This document shows positions 12,056 to 58,622 of a stretch of 64,000 bases of DNA, in pieces. The translations under genes were made by a program, and so were the position numbers. The number at the start of each line of letters is the position of its first letter. The stretch's first letter is position 1. The notes beneath the pieces were generated by a model. It was not told where the DNA came from. It ran no database searches and saw nothing but the letters and a program-made list of their open reading frames with translations. This DNA is from Homalodisca vitripennis (taxonomy: Eukaryota; Arthropoda; Insecta; Hemiptera; Cicadellidae): contig NC_060212.1 of assembly GCF_021130785.1 (NCBI RefSeq), forward strand, positions 150,440,501 to 150,504,500, in the 5' to 3' direction.

Positions 12056-13175
12056 TGGATGTCCAATATATGTGTACATCTGATAAAGTTTTTCAGATTC
12101 CTGAGTTGTGAAAGAAGAGGAAACACGAGAAAAAGCATCTGCTACATTTTCTTTGACAGATGAGTAGACAATATTTTAAGTGCATGGTGCTAACTCCAGT
12201 CACTATTTCAGGATTTTAATGTTCTTTACTTTTCCATTACGCTTTTGGTTGAACATGTACTAAATCGACTTTTGATCTGTAATCAGTTTGAACCGCATCC
12301 GATCAGGAAATGTCTCCTCTTTTGAAGGGAATCAATTATTGCAAGGACTTCATTTTCAATTGCCGACATTTGAGTTTATTTACAGTGAGATTGTATTTCT
12401 TGATTACTTCCATGAATCTGGAAAGATTACAATTATGTTCACCCTGGTTTTGACCACCTATCCAGATAAGCAAATATATCTGAAAGATTTTCTGATTCTA
12501 TAATCTGAACAAAAGTTCTTTGAAAACAAGCTACGCCATTTGTAACCCCAAAAGGAATACGAGTGTACTGGTAAAGTTTCGTTAGCTTCGTATGCCGTGA
12601 ATGGCCGTTCTTTACGACGGATTGGAATTTGATGACATACTTCCTTAGATCAACTGTATTAAATACTTTGTACTGAGCAATGTTTGAACACATTTGTTTG
12701 AATCATTATTCTAAATGTGACAAAGGATATGCATTAAATTGTGTGAACCTGTTAACAGTTTGCGAGTAGTCAATGCACAAGCGTCTTTAGCGTCCATTAT
12801 TGATGACAATTACTTGGGCTCGCCACGGCGACCTACTGTGTTCAGTAAATTTCCTTCCGAGAGCAGTCTTTCAACCTCATTTTTATGAACTTGCTGTCTT
12901 CTTCAGGGGAACGACGGGACTTAATTGTAATAGGTTTTACATCATTGGTCAGATTACTGAATAGTAGCGGTGGCTGGACTTAGGCACTAAGAAGGTTATA
13001 TACATTCAAGGACGTGCGTTCTCCGCTAAACTGTAACTTGTCTTCCTTGGCAGCACATATTTCTTCAGTTAAGTTTTCAAATGTTGCTTTCTAGTGCTTC
13101 CATTGGTGATCAGCATGGTTTTCATTTGGGTCTCGGTATAAGCGTTCTGGTTTAAATAATTTTTCCATTGATTAG
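12040..13175 (-). pseudogene. Second decayed Ty3/gypsy fragment (gag start, RT, RNase H)
   Basis: Minus strand from 13170: an ATG followed by EKLFKPERLYRDPN resembles the N-terminus of a retrotransposon gag. It runs almost directly into RT sequence with an SRR-SPEED block, then an SPW-RAQ-like block and VFNTVDLR. At about 12560-12500 comes YTRIPFGVTNGVACFQR and then FAYLD, where the second Asp of YLDD is lost. A later block reads ENVADAFSRV (about 12150), the end of RNase H. Gag appears fused to RT, so most of gag and protease were deleted. It is in the same orientation as the copy at 9390-11000 but is a different insertion, because both contain the same RT block. Confidence 0.75.
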
Positions 13176-13220
13176 ATGCACTTAATGTAATATAATTAAT
13201 ACAATTAAGTTGAATAAATT

Positions 13221-13280
13221 CTTATGAAATAGATTAAAGTTTGAACCAAACTGAAATGGTTTTACTCAACTTAAAACAAA
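13221..13280. repeat. Direct repeat flanking the second gypsy fragment (right copy)
   Basis: Partner of the repeat at 11994-12055, sharing GAACCAAACTGAAATGGTTT. It lies just upstream (minus-strand sense) of the gag start, where the end of a 5' LTR would be expected. Confidence 0.6.
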
Positions 13281-13576
13281 GCTACATTTAGATAACAGGA
13301 TTTACAGAAAATAAACAGGAAACATAAATTCAGAGAATAAATAACCATCAGTTTTAACGCACAAAAGATATAACATAATACTAAATGATGGACTTACAAA
13401 GCATGGTATTAGACTATTAGCATGGTATGAGTCTTCGCCAGTCAGTGGCACCGAACGGTTGGCTGATAAGGTCGCTCTTATCTATTCGTTGCGAATACTA
13501 CAGCGTTCGGTTCTATCCTGTCGCACGGTGCATGTTAATGCTTTAATTTTCATGTTATAGTGTTAATATTTTAATA

Positions 13577-14524
13577 ATGTCGGCAACCTGTGGCGTGTGT
13601 AACATTTCAAATAACGCCAGTGATCACATTAAGTGCGTGGGTGTGTGTGGAAGTGAGTTTCATCTTTCCTGTATAACAAAGAAACATCCTGATCTTATTA
13701 AAACTCGTGGCTCTAAGAAGGAATGGTATTGTGTTGACTGTTTGAGGACTGGATCTACGTCAAGTAGTACTACGTCTGCCGAGGGCACTACAACAATAAC
13801 TGTGGAGTTTATGAAGAGTATGATGGAATCATTTAAGGATGAAATATTTACGGAGCTAAGATCCCATTCTGCTCAGTTCTTAGATTTCAAAAACTCTTTA
13901 GACTTTTTTTCCACTAAAATGGATGAGGCGACGAGAAACATGGAACTTATTAAAAAACAAAATAGGGAAATTATAACTGAAAACGAAAACAACAAACTGA
14001 AGATTACAGTTCTAACCAAGAAGGTGGACGATCTAGAAACTAAGGTGAGGGATATGGAGCAGTATTCCCGACGTGAAAACATTGAGATTAATGGGCTTCC
14101 TGTTACGCCAGGGGAAAACGAAGCAGAGATCTTGAAGGACATCGGGCGAGCTATCGGCGTTGAAGTGGACGTAGGTCAAATAGTAGCGGCTCACCGAGTA
14201 CCCACATACAACCGGGCACGAACACAACCAATGGTGGTCCGTTTCTCGTCAAGACACCTGAGGGACACGTGACTCCAAGCATACAGAAAGAAAAAGACAT
14301 TACTGGCTTCTGACGTAAATAAGAGCTTCCCAACAACACGAGTCTACATCGGAGAACACCTAACACCATCAAATAAACTGTTCCTCAAAAGCCTCAAAGA
14401 AGTGGGAAGGGAGTTGGGGGTGAAATACGTATGGTGCAGAGAAGGGAAGTTTTACGCCCGGAAGTCTGACGGTCAGCCGTGTATTGGCGTCAGGAACATC
14501 GAGGATCTGCGCAGGTGGAAATGA
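13577..14524 (+). pseudogene. LINE ORF1 protein: PHD finger, coiled coil, C-terminal nucleic-acid-binding region
   Basis: Reading frame of 315 codons plus stop, interrupted by a TGA at 14270-14272 where the context (RDT-stop-LQAYRKKKTLL) suggests a TGG tryptophan codon. Residues about 5-55 form a PHD-type zinc finger: CGVC, C-x3-C, H-x2-C (FHLSC), then WYCVDC. A long heptad-like, Lys/Glu/Asn-rich coiled coil follows (about 90-165). The region from YSRRENIEINGLP is the conserved core seen in ORF1 proteins of CR1-like LINEs. After the stop the same frame continues to RNIEDLRRWK and TGA at 14522-14524. ORF1 proteins are RNA-binding chaperones needed for retrotransposition. The stop would remove the last 84 residues. 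Confidence 0.85.
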
Positions 14525-15456
14525 GTAAATAATTATTCCGACTATTATTGGAACATTTTCAAAGAAGTGAGCTTTTTCAGTTGTGTTTTTTGTTTGCTTA
14601 TTTTATTAGGGGATTAGCTTGTTTTGTTGTTGCTAATATTGTTTACTTTATATCATTTTTAATTTTATATTTTTAAGATATATCGTTTAATAGGTATAAA
14701 AAATCACAGATGTGATGGTAGTTTAATTTTTAATTTTTCAAATAGACAAAGAGGTTCTTTTATTGATAGAAAATTATATGGACTATGTCCCTTTTGAATT
14801 TCATACCAAAACCTAAGGATTTAAACATTAATTTAGCGGGAAAATTTATATACAACTGTTATCAGTGGAAAAAAGTTTTGTTTTATTCATAATTTAATTT
14901 TCTTGCGTATTATATTTACTTATATTTATTTTGGGCAAATTTTTAAATGCACAGTAAATGTTTATTGTAGCACTGCTGATAGTTATTGTCCTTGTTGTTG
15001 CGGACGATATTACGGTTGGGTAACTAATATTATTGATGTTGCAGGTAAATTTATACAGTATATCTTGCAAACAGTGTTGCAGTATTATAAGTTTGCAGTA
15101 TTAGAAGTATATTCACAGTAAATATAGTGCTTAGTAGGAGCTTTAAACATTAGGTCAATGTACAACTGTTGTCAGTGGGAGAAAGTATCGTTAAATTCAT
15201 AATTTATTTAAGGCGTAAGTACTTTAGTATTATATTTACCTATGTCTATTGGGGCTTATTGAAATGCTCAGTTATTGATTATTGTAAAGCTACTGATATT
15301 GTTTATCCTTGTACAAGTAAAACCTTGCACTAATGATAATACTATTGGGTAACGAATATTGTTGATGTTTTGAAATAATTTTTAAATGTATTACCTGGAA
15401 GTGTAGTTTATTGACATGTAAGGAAGTAATTATCCGAGTTAATATAGATTTGATTG
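14525..15456. repeat. Inter-ORF spacer of the LINE with a diverged tandem duplication
   Basis: No coding region. Two imperfect copies of a roughly 220-300 bp unit follow each other: landmarks in the first copy (ACAACTGTTATCAGTGG near 14850, TTCATAATTTAATTT, TTGGGTAACTAATATT near 15015) recur in the second (ACAACTGTTGTCAGTGG near 15161, TTCATAATTTATTT, TTGGGTAACGAATATT near 15345). The copies are clearly diverged, so the duplication is older than this insertion and probably belongs to the family. Confidence 0.7.
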
Positions 15457-18368
15457 ATGGATGATATAATAAGTGACAGTGTTTATTACTCAACTTTAGA
15501 CAATTCAATTTTCAATGAGAGAAACAATGAGGTTAGGGTAATTCACATCAATATTCGTAGTGCTAGGAAAAATTTTAATTTATTCATGGCAATATTTAAT
15601 GATTTTTTTGAGAAATATTCTCCAAGTTTCATAGTAATGAGTGAAGTATGGATTTCTGAATCGGAAGTTGGGTTGTTTTCAATACCTGGCTACTCTTGCT
15701 TTGCCTGTTGCAATGAGTCATACAGAGCAGGTGGGACGTTGGTTTATGTCAACAATAGTATTTGCGCTAGGCAAGTCGCCTGCCGGCTACAATCAGCTGA
15801 TTGCACTCTAATTGAGTTCAAGGTCAACCAGCTTCAGTTTTCGTTACTTGCTGTCTATAGACTGCATTCCTTTTCGAGTGAATATTTTATAAATGAATTT
15901 CCGCAAGTACTTAGGCTATTGAAACATAATGCATTGATTGTCGGTGATGTCAATATAGATATATCTCAACAAAATCATAGTCAAATTAAGGATTCTTTTT
16001 TGACATTATTGGTAGGTAATGGTTTTACTTCTCTAATTAACAGACCAACTCGAGTAACTCAGAACTCAAAAACTTGCATAGATCACATTTTTGTTCGGCA
16101 TAATAACATATCTCAATTTAAATCAGCCATTTTTGAAATTGACATGTCAGATCACTATCCAATAGGATTGTCCTTTTCAATTAATGATTTAAAACAACCA
16201 CAAAACCTTCTGAGTTCTACATTACACAAAAGCCATATTGATTTTGCAAAATTAGCCTCAGATTTAGAGACAACTGACTGGAATTTGATTCTGAACGATT
16301 TTGATTGTAACCTAAGTTTTGATAATTTTCACAATACATTTTCTGAATATATAAAAAACAATACACATGTAAATACATTTTCAAATAATAAACTTGGAAA
16401 AGCCAAACAAATAAGCCCATGGATAAACTATAACTTGCTCAAGCGAATTGAATTGAGAAATAAACTTTATAAAAGGTTAAAGATACAACCGTATGATGCT
16501 GATCTAAAATTATTTTATAATAACTTCAAAATTAAACTATCACATGATCTCGATTGTAGAAAAAATCAGTATTACAAGAATTTACTTGAACAATGCGGTA
16601 ACTCTCGAAGTAAATGGCAACTAATTAATAAAATGACTGGCCAGCAACAGAAATCAATTCATAGGATTAAAACTAGTTCAGGTCAGGTAATTGTCAATGA
16701 ACACGAAATTGCAAATCAATTTATTGAATATTTTACTAGGGTTGCACGTAATAATACCAATTTCAATACTATTTTAGATATAAGAATAATAAATAGGCAA
16801 GTGAACTCACTGTATCTCAGGCCAGTAGACTCGTTAGAAATAATTGATATTGTAAATGGAATGGCAAGCAAGGGATCATCTGGATTTGATAATATTAATA
16901 TACTAACTGTTAAGAAAAATATTCATTTAATAGCCGAGACATTAGCAAAATTAGTTAATATAAGTTTTATTAATGGATTATTTCCAAATAGACTAAAACA
17001 CGCTATTATAGTGCCCATTTTTAAAAGAGGTGATCCTGAATCTGTTGAGCAATACCGTCCTGTCTCCTTGCTTTCTATATTTTCCAAGCTTTTTGAAAAA
17101 GCTATGAGGAAAAGATTACTAGATTTTTTAGAAATAAACAATATTCTATCTCCTAAACAGTTTGGTTTTAGAAAGGGAAACAGTACGGAAGATGCTATAA
17201 GAGCTCTCATGACAATAGTTAATCACAGTTTAAACTCCAATAAAAAAGTGTCAGGCCTTTTTATTGACTTTACAAAGGCCTTTGACTTGGTTAGTCATGA
17301 CAATTTATTAATAAAATTGGAGGCAGTTGGAGTGAGAGGGGCTGCGCTTGGTTGGTTCTCCTCATACCTTACAGGACGCAAACAACAAGTGCGTATTATT
17401 AAGGCTCTAAGCGATGAGAGGTCTGTAGACATTGGCATACCGCAGGGATCTGTACTTTCCGCCGACTTGTTTGCAGTTTTCATTAACGACCTTTTATTAT
17501 TACCGTTTAAAGGAGAAGTAATTGCATTTGCGGATGACATCGTATTTGTTTATTCAGCCGACAGTTGGAATGAAATACGGGCTTTTATAGATCATGATTT
17601 ACTATTACTTAAATCATGGTGCGATTCAAATTCTATGTTAGTCAATGCAAATAAAACCAAATTACTAAATTTTGATTTAGTTGGATATACTTTTTATGAT
17701 CAAATCAAGTATCACAACTGTCAAAATACTTTGAACTGTAATTGCGATTTAATTGAACAAGTTAACGAAATTAAATATTTAGGAATATTGTTAGATAATA
17801 GAGTATCGTGGAAAGCTCAAGTCAATGCATTGAATACTGAATTGCGAAAGTCTATTCGATCATTTTATTTTTTAAGAAATGTATGTGACACGCATTTTTT
17901 AAGAACGATATATTTTGCACTAATACATTCACGGTTACAATACGGAATTGAATTCTGGGGATCCGCTTTTGACAACTTATTGAACAAGTTAAATGTGACT
18001 CAAAAATATATTATTCGTATCATTTGCTTCAAACGCAGAAGAGATCATACGGATCAGCTTTTCAAACAACTAAATATTTTAACAATAAAAAATTTGTTCA
18101 TATTCAAAGTTCTTCGGGCTTTTTATAAGAGGAGTGGCAACCGGGGGACAGAAAATTTATTCTATCAAACTAGAAATGTAGTAAATCGCCATTTTGTAAG
18201 ACCGAGGGTGAATAAATCATTTTTTCAAAAACTTTTCTCTACTTAGGCCCAAAAAGTTTCAATCGTTTGCCACAGGAAATTAAAAGTTGTAATACTTTGG
18301 TTTCCTTTTCTAATAAACTAAAATATTGGCTATTTGATGCTACAAGTATTGTTGTTCTGTTACGGTAA
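15457..18368 (+). pseudogene. LINE ORF2: endonuclease and reverse transcriptase
   Basis: Start ATG chosen at 15457 (MDDIISDSVYYS). Frame open to the TAG at 18244. Order: apurinic-type endonuclease (VIHINIRSARKNF, then SEVW, GDVNIDIS, DHIFV and SDHYPIGL), an unstructured linker, then RT (IVPIFKRGDPESVEQYRPVS, GFRKGNSTEDA, LFIDFTKAFDLVSHDNLL, GIPQGSVLSADLF, and FADD at 17527-17538), thumb and a C-terminal domain. The conserved C-terminal block (LYLGPKSFNRLP and about 35 more residues, to TAA at 18366) is in another frame, so a one-base insertion lies just before about 18237, in the T/A runs at 18219-18235. All endonuclease and RT catalytic motifs seem intact. With that one base removed this would be a complete ORF2 of about 970 residues. 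Confidence 0.9.
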
Positions 18369-18640
18369 AAATACATTAGAATTAGGTTCATGAGTCCATT
18401 CCTATCAGTGTGAATTCCGTCCTTGTGATAAGAACCCTATTGTTATTCGTCACAGGAGCTGCCTGTTACAGTGTTTTTGTTTGAAGACTAGACAGTTAAG
18501 ACATCTTTATTTTGTTATTACTTTAATATTAGTTTTAATTTAGTCACCATGTACTGGATAAAGGTGACTGTAATTTTCCACAAATGTTTTGAATTACTAT
18601 TGTAAATATGGGGAAATAAAATAAATATTATTATTATTAT

Positions 18641-19813
18641 TTTAAATATATAGTATTTGAATTTCTCATATTTAAAAGCGGGCATTCCAAAAGACTTTAT
18701 ACTACACAGCAAATTTAATGAACATTTCCTAAGTTTGAATAAGGCAGGGTGTTATAAACAAATAGTAGGCTCAGTTTCAAAGTATACGTGGTTCATAAAT
18801 TAATGTTAAATTTAAAATACGGGATATAATTAACATGCTCTGGATATGATTTGGACATGAAACATTAATGGCAAACTTTATACCGTCGGTCAATATTTTA
18901 CACTAATGCGTGTAAAATGTACACGCATCAAGACATACATATCCCATGGTCATCTCGAGATGTTAACATTTTTACATCTCCTGTATGATTACGACAAAAA
19001 CAAAATATTTAAGCTAATTAAGAAAACGTAAGGAATTAACCCTCAGAAATTACGTGAAATGTTAAAATTCATGATTTAGAAATTTACAAAAAAAATCAAT
19101 AGCTTCTAGTTTATGTAACAGAAAACATTTATTCCACCAGCAGGCATGTTACATATATGTATCTAGAACCGTGACCCTCATTTCTGTATAGGAATACTAA
19201 GACTTAATGGATCCCTGGCGAGAAGCAATCCTAATCTTTACCAGCATCCTTTTCACATATTAACTTATATTCTGGAATTCCCAACTTTCAAGTAAATAAC
19301 GATAACAACAGATCATCTCAAGATTTTGTAGCTATTTGTAATACTCACTTATAAATTTTACCAATTCTATTCAATATTTTATTTATTTTTATCTTTAATG
19401 TAACTTACTGGGCAATCAGTGTTACATATAGGATCATATATATAACACTTTATAGGATTATATATATATACACATATACGATTTTGAGATTCTATGGGTT
19501 ACCTCAAAGCCTGTTTGTTCGTATTAAAGTACAAAACGAAAACAAACAAAACGAGCAGTACCGAGTAGTCTACACATGAGAGTTGTATGTTGATATTGAC
19601 TTAGGAGAGGTTATGTTTTGTTTTTAATTCAACGAAATCGTTGATAATAAATTGCTATTGTGTATTATTTTCAGTGTATTTTTCAGAATATAATACTTTT
19701 ATATATTTCATATAATAGCTAATAACAATTAGGTTTATTTGTAATTTAGATTACCCTTTGCACCTTCAACCCAACAGCAGTCTATGTGGTGAGAATTGTG
19801 AAATATATAAACA
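18641..19813. other. Upstream region of ERCC2
   Basis: AT-rich intergenic DNA between the LINE tail and the ERCC2 start codon. It holds a short palindrome ATGCGTGT/ACACGCAT (18906-18928) and TA-rich runs near 19440-19480. The ERCC2 promoter and 5' UTR should lie in its last few hundred bases, but I see no decisive core promoter element. Confidence 0.4.
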
Positions 19814-54267
<34,454 letters not shown>

Positions 54268-54493
54268 GGGGTCTGGTGGCATTACACTTACAGTTGAATC
54301 AACTTGAGTATGAGACTCAAACAGAAGAGAGTTTTGGTCCACCCCTCTTACCTCTTCTGGTGGTTTGATAGAGTATGAAAGAAGAGACCTTTTCTGTGAG
54401 ATAAATATCTTAAAATCAATTGCATTGCTTAAAATGTTTAAGGCAATGTTCAAAAAAGGAGAAATTAATATCATACAATTCAGATTAGGGAAA

Positions 54494-54684
54494 AATAAAC
54501 TTTGATAGTAGTTTTTATCAAAACAATAATTATATTGAACTTTTTCCTAATAGTTTTTAGATTTCTATTAAATAATATTTTTTGCATTATTTAATTGCTA
54601 AGAGCAACGTGTATATAGATGTTATTTATAGTATTTTATTCATAGAGGCTACAGTGTAAAAATATTGATACATTTTGTAATAAA
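54494..54684 (+). terminator. Candidate ERCC2 polyadenylation signals
   Basis: AATAAA occurs at 54494-54499 and 54679-54684, that is 227 and 412 bp after the ERCC2 stop. Either could direct 3' processing. The second faces TTTATT (AATAAA on the minus strand) at 54722 and 54733, likely signals of GFM1. Confidence 0.55.
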
Positions 54685-54707
54685 TCATTTTAAAATTAAT
54701 TAGAGGT

Positions 54708-54738
54708 CTTTTATTTACTCATTTATTTTAATTTTATT
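54708..54738 (-). terminator. Candidate GFM1 polyadenylation signals
   Basis: The plus strand has TTTATT at about 54708-54714, 54722-54727 and 54733-54738, giving AATAAA on the minus strand about 335-365 bp past the GFM1 stop. They lie only 25-55 bp from the distal ERCC2 signal. Confidence 0.5.
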
Positions 54739-55071
54739 AGTCTTAAAAAATGTTTGCCCTATTGGTGTATGCCCACCACAAGTATGTTGCGTATCTAACG
54801 TGGGTATCTGTCAGCAGCTCTCCCCCAGTCCAGCCTTCTAGGTATTTTCCATCACCAGATAGGTTAGATTAGGCAGATTTATACATTTTGCATAATCCTT
54901 CTATCCTCTTCAACATTTCCTGTGAGTCATATCTATATCCACTTCATAATTCATTGAGAAATTTGTGAGGTAAAAACATTAAACAACACACTTACCTACA
55001 CTTAGAATTATATTATTTACATCCTATATACAGTTATTTGATATATTTACAGACTTCAGTAACATGGTAGA

Positions 55072-58000
55072 TCAGTTCTTGCGTTTCTTCTGTTCAGGCA
55101 GCAGGCCTTGACTCTCCTGATGAGCTTGAATCAGCTTGTCTTGTACATCTGGCATGCAGGGGGAGTATCGGGAATACTCCATGCTGAACTCTCCCTTTCC
55201 TTGTGTCAGAGACCTCAGCTCTCCCACGAACCCAAACATATTGTTCAGAGGAACCTATAAACGTAGTTTAATAACATAAAAGTTATAACAAAATCCTGGT
55301 ACTCTGGTTTTTTTAGGTTTAGGGTAGCAATTCAATATCTATTACGCATATTCTCACTAAGATTAAAATTTTAAATATTATAGATAAATAAATAGTTAAC
55401 TACAACCCTTTTTTAAAAACATTTTATTGCCATGGACATGTTCCTGCATTCAACCATCATCAATGTTCATTAGCCTCTAAAGAAAATAATAAACAACTAA
55501 ATATACACATGTGGACCATTTACACATATGTTAAATATATATGAAAGTTGTAATTTTGATTAATATTCTGTTTTAATGTTTTAATTTTTTCAAAAATTGG
55601 GTGTCTTATTTTTCATATTGTTATTTATTATTTTCTTTAGGTTTTATGAATGCTGATGATGGTTGAATACCGAAACACGTGTATGACAATTAAATATTTT
55701 ATACAAAGGAATTTATTTAACTATTTATTATACTAATATAAAAATAACCCTGTAATGTGGAGTTGATAACATTATAGAGAAAATATTGTTGTAATTTACT
55801 TTAGTATTGCTAGTCACAAGACAATCAGCCGTGTTGTGTTGTTATTTCTCATTTGTGTTACTCCTGTGGGTGCTGGCTAAATGTAGGTAACTATTATTGT
55901 AATATTAATTTAACAAAGGCAAGTGCAATCCCATTTTCCACTTAAATCTTCCTACATCACTAATGAACTTTAACTCATTGGCCTTGTATCACGGAACGGT
56001 TCCGTGACAAGTACAGCGCCATCTAAATTATTTTTTTTTAACTCCTTTTTCAACCAAATGTTAGTATAAATTAGACTAACATTGTTGTAACACATAAGAA
56101 AAACTGCAATACTACTATTAATGGATGTTTAAATGAATAATAAGTTACTATAAGAATATTAGTTTACTACAAGAGAAAAAAAATCAATATTCTTGGAATT
56201 TGCAGTATTTAGAAAAAACATTTATTCTGACAAACTATGCATATATATACACATATTCTAGTATTGCTAGGTAGAGAAATACATTTCAAATAAAATAAAA
56301 GCAACAATGGGGTATTTTATTTTATATTGTTTGAGTAAAAAAAAACTTTTTTTATTTAAAAAATTTCAAAACTCTTAGTTTGTACAGCATTATTATTTTT
56401 AAATTATGGCCAAATATTATATCACTATCTATTTATTATTAAAGCCCATTTCATGTTAATCCAAAAAGATATAAAATATAACCAAATTACTTGAAAAATA
56501 AATTTTTTATAAACATGTAACAAAACTCTTACGATTTTAGCGTTTTTAATAGGATAACTCCAGTTGAGCTGATAGTAAAAACATGTATAAGCCAATGGGT
56601 TAAAAGCAGAAGTTACACTCTGTGAAAGGCCGTGTGTTCCCTAGTTCTTTGTTAATAAACAGACAGTGCACTACAGGAAGAACAGCAAGGCCTATATTAC
56701 AAAAAAGTTCTCAGGATGTTTGATCAATAAGTGGATCTTCATGTCCTTAACTAACTACTTAATTCTGTCCTCATAATACTTTAACAATTAAAAAATATGT
56801 TTTTTAGATGTAGAATACATCTTGAAAAAAAAACATTCTTTTATATTTCCATTTTTCTTTCTTAATTCTAATTATAATTCCAAGTTTTCTGTCACTGGTT
56901 ATCCATAATAGTTTCAGTCACATAAAGATATGTCTTTCTGGTAAAACTATTAAAATAGAATTTAAAAATACCTATGTAGAATAATATTATATTTCTCTTT
57001 GAATCAGGCAATTTTTATATACTCTTCAATTCTACATAAGAATGACCTTTTTCTGCTATTTAAATACTTATGAAAATCGTATAATCATGCAGAAGGTTTT
57101 TTCTGTTTCCTCAAATCACAACCGTGTTTCTTATTACTATAAGAAACAATTTTAACTATTACATACACTGTGTGAACAGAGACCACTATGAATGAATACT
57201 CACTTCTGCGTACAGAGTGAACCAGTCACTGATTCCCTCCTGACTGATCATGATTCCGTTGCGTTTACTGATCATAGCTATCACAGCGCCTTGGAACTCG
57301 GAGGGAGCTGAAGCCTCCACCAGCATGATGGGCTCTAGAATCTGCCAACTGCCCTCCTCGTATGCTGAGCACAATTTGGTAGTGTTAAAAAACAGGTGGA
57401 CATAAATTTAAGTAAATCTTACACTGCACAGTAATCTAATGCACAAAGGACTTTGTTGATCTGGCATTATCTTGATGACAGGGATCTGAATGAAAATTGG
57501 CAAATATATTTAATTTCTATAAAAGAAAACCCACAATTGTCCAATAATTTTAATTTTCTTACACATTAATAAAATAATGCTTCTCTTTCTGCTTCCAATA
57601 AGACAAGCTCCTCCTTAAATTATATCTTTATTTTATAATAATATTACTAGTAAAGAACTGTTTCCATTTTTCAGCCAAGTTGTTAATAAATACCAATTTT
57701 CATTAGTATTAAAAGCAAGTTAAATTGTTTAAAATTTATATTTAGCCTATTTTGAATATAAATAATAAACGTATTAGAATTAACATATAATTGAATTTTT
57801 AACAATTCATTAGCAATGAGACACTAAAATCTATGTTTCTGAAGTGAAACATTTAAAGATACGAGACAAGTCCTATTTATGAAACAGTATTAAACTTAGT
57901 AGAGTAATCTCTTTGTCTAATTTCAATTTAATTTGCATTTACATTTGGCAGGTTCTTTAACTTTGTTAATGATACTTTTTTTAATAATCCATCTGTGCTA

Positions 58001-58622
58001 TTTTCTTAAAACAAAGTATTATTAATTAAGAAAAAGATAGTTGCAAATTTTAAAGCACATTAAATTAAAATTCACCAATTTTAATGGAATGAATCACTTG
58101 AGATTACCATAGTGAAAAACTATTGTCTTAAAAGATTTTGAAAAATTGGAATATTGAGCATGTAATGATCACCATAGCTGATAAGCAACATTCATAATAA
58201 ATATATTGCAAAAATATAAACAATGCACTTTATTTAAAAGTTTACTACGTAGAAAATGAATCTACTTAAATAATGTATTTATCAGGAAAAATTTACTTGA
58301 CTGATAAAACATTTTTGATTAACATTCTCTCATACAACTTGTAATTTACATTATTGACGAGTAGTTTGAAGAAACATTCTACAGACTATAATAATAATCT
58401 TTTATCTTAAAATATTGCCACAAATATTATCATGTCATGTTGAGTAAAATGAAATTATTACTCCCTGTAAACAGTATTGGAAGGACTTGGACGTCTACCT
58501 ACCCTGCCTTATGGCTCCCTGAGTGGCCAGGTTGAAAGCCAAGTCACTTGAGTCCACAGAATGGTGTGCTCCATCCTGCACCCTCATTTTTACTCCAGAC
58601 ACTCTGTTGCCAGAGAGCCAAC
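55072..58622 (-). CDS. GFM1: GFM1, mitochondrial elongation factor G1, last three exons (partial)
   Basis: mtEF-G1 is the GTPase that translocates mitochondrial ribosomes. Only the C-terminal part (end of domain IV and domain V) is in the window. Exons on the minus strand: 58622-58503, 57364-57204, 55254-55072 (stop TGA at 55074-55072). All junctions are GT-AG with matching phases (1, 1, 0). Readable blocks: [18 protein letters not shown] and [16 protein letters not shown]; then [20 protein letters not shown] and [11 protein letters not shown]; then [20 protein letters not shown] and [12 protein letters not shown]. The [13 protein letters not shown] and [12 protein letters not shown] blocks are typical of EF-G and closest to animal GFM1 rather than GFM2. 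It ends in a lysine-rich tail (EQKKRKN). The G domain and upstream exons must be beyond 64000, so intron sequence upstream exceeds 5 kb. Confidence 0.9.
55384..55732. repeat. Foldback repeat in the last GFM1 intron
   Basis: Left arm (about 55384-55500) and right arm (about 55620-55732) are imperfect inverse copies. Landmarks are TTCAACCATCATCAATGTTC against GAATGCTGATGATGGTTGAA, and AAAGAAAATAAT against ATTATTTTCTTT. It was probably a foldback or MITE; the arms are diverged and no target duplication was identified. Confidence 0.75.
55974..56599. mobile_element. piggyBac-type MITE, about 626 bp
   Basis: Flanked by TTAA on both sides (55970-55973, 56600-56603). Termini CTCATTGGCCTTGTA and CCCATTGGCTTATAC (right end read on the minus strand) are imperfect inverted repeats. 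Near the left end the palindrome TCACGGAACGGTTCCGTGAC resembles the CACG...CGTG palindrome of the piggyBac element at 38537. No ORF. It lies in the last GFM1 intron. Confidence 0.75.
57365..58502. other. GFM1 penultimate intron in the window; nothing recognised
   Basis: AT-rich intron between two coding exons of GFM1, with no repeat boundary or ORF that I can support. Confidence 0.5.

Larger units (their letters stand above)
13430..18640 (+). mobile_element. Nearly full-length two-ORF LINE (CR1/Jockey-like, PHD-finger ORF1)
   Basis: Non-LTR retrotransposon with a 5' leader (about 13430-13576), ORF1 (13577-14524), an unusual 0.93 kb inter-ORF spacer, ORF2 (15457-18368) and a 3' UTR ending in AAATAAAATAAATATTATTA followed by further ATT units (about 18615-18640). 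The microsatellite-type tail, PHD-finger ORF1 and an ORF2 made of apurinic endonuclease plus RT without RNase H fit the CR1/Jockey group. The exact 5' boundary is uncertain. The copy is close to intact: one nonsense codon in ORF1 and one frameshift near the end of ORF2. It inserted about 1.2 kb upstream of the ERCC2 start, in the same orientation. Confidence 0.85.
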
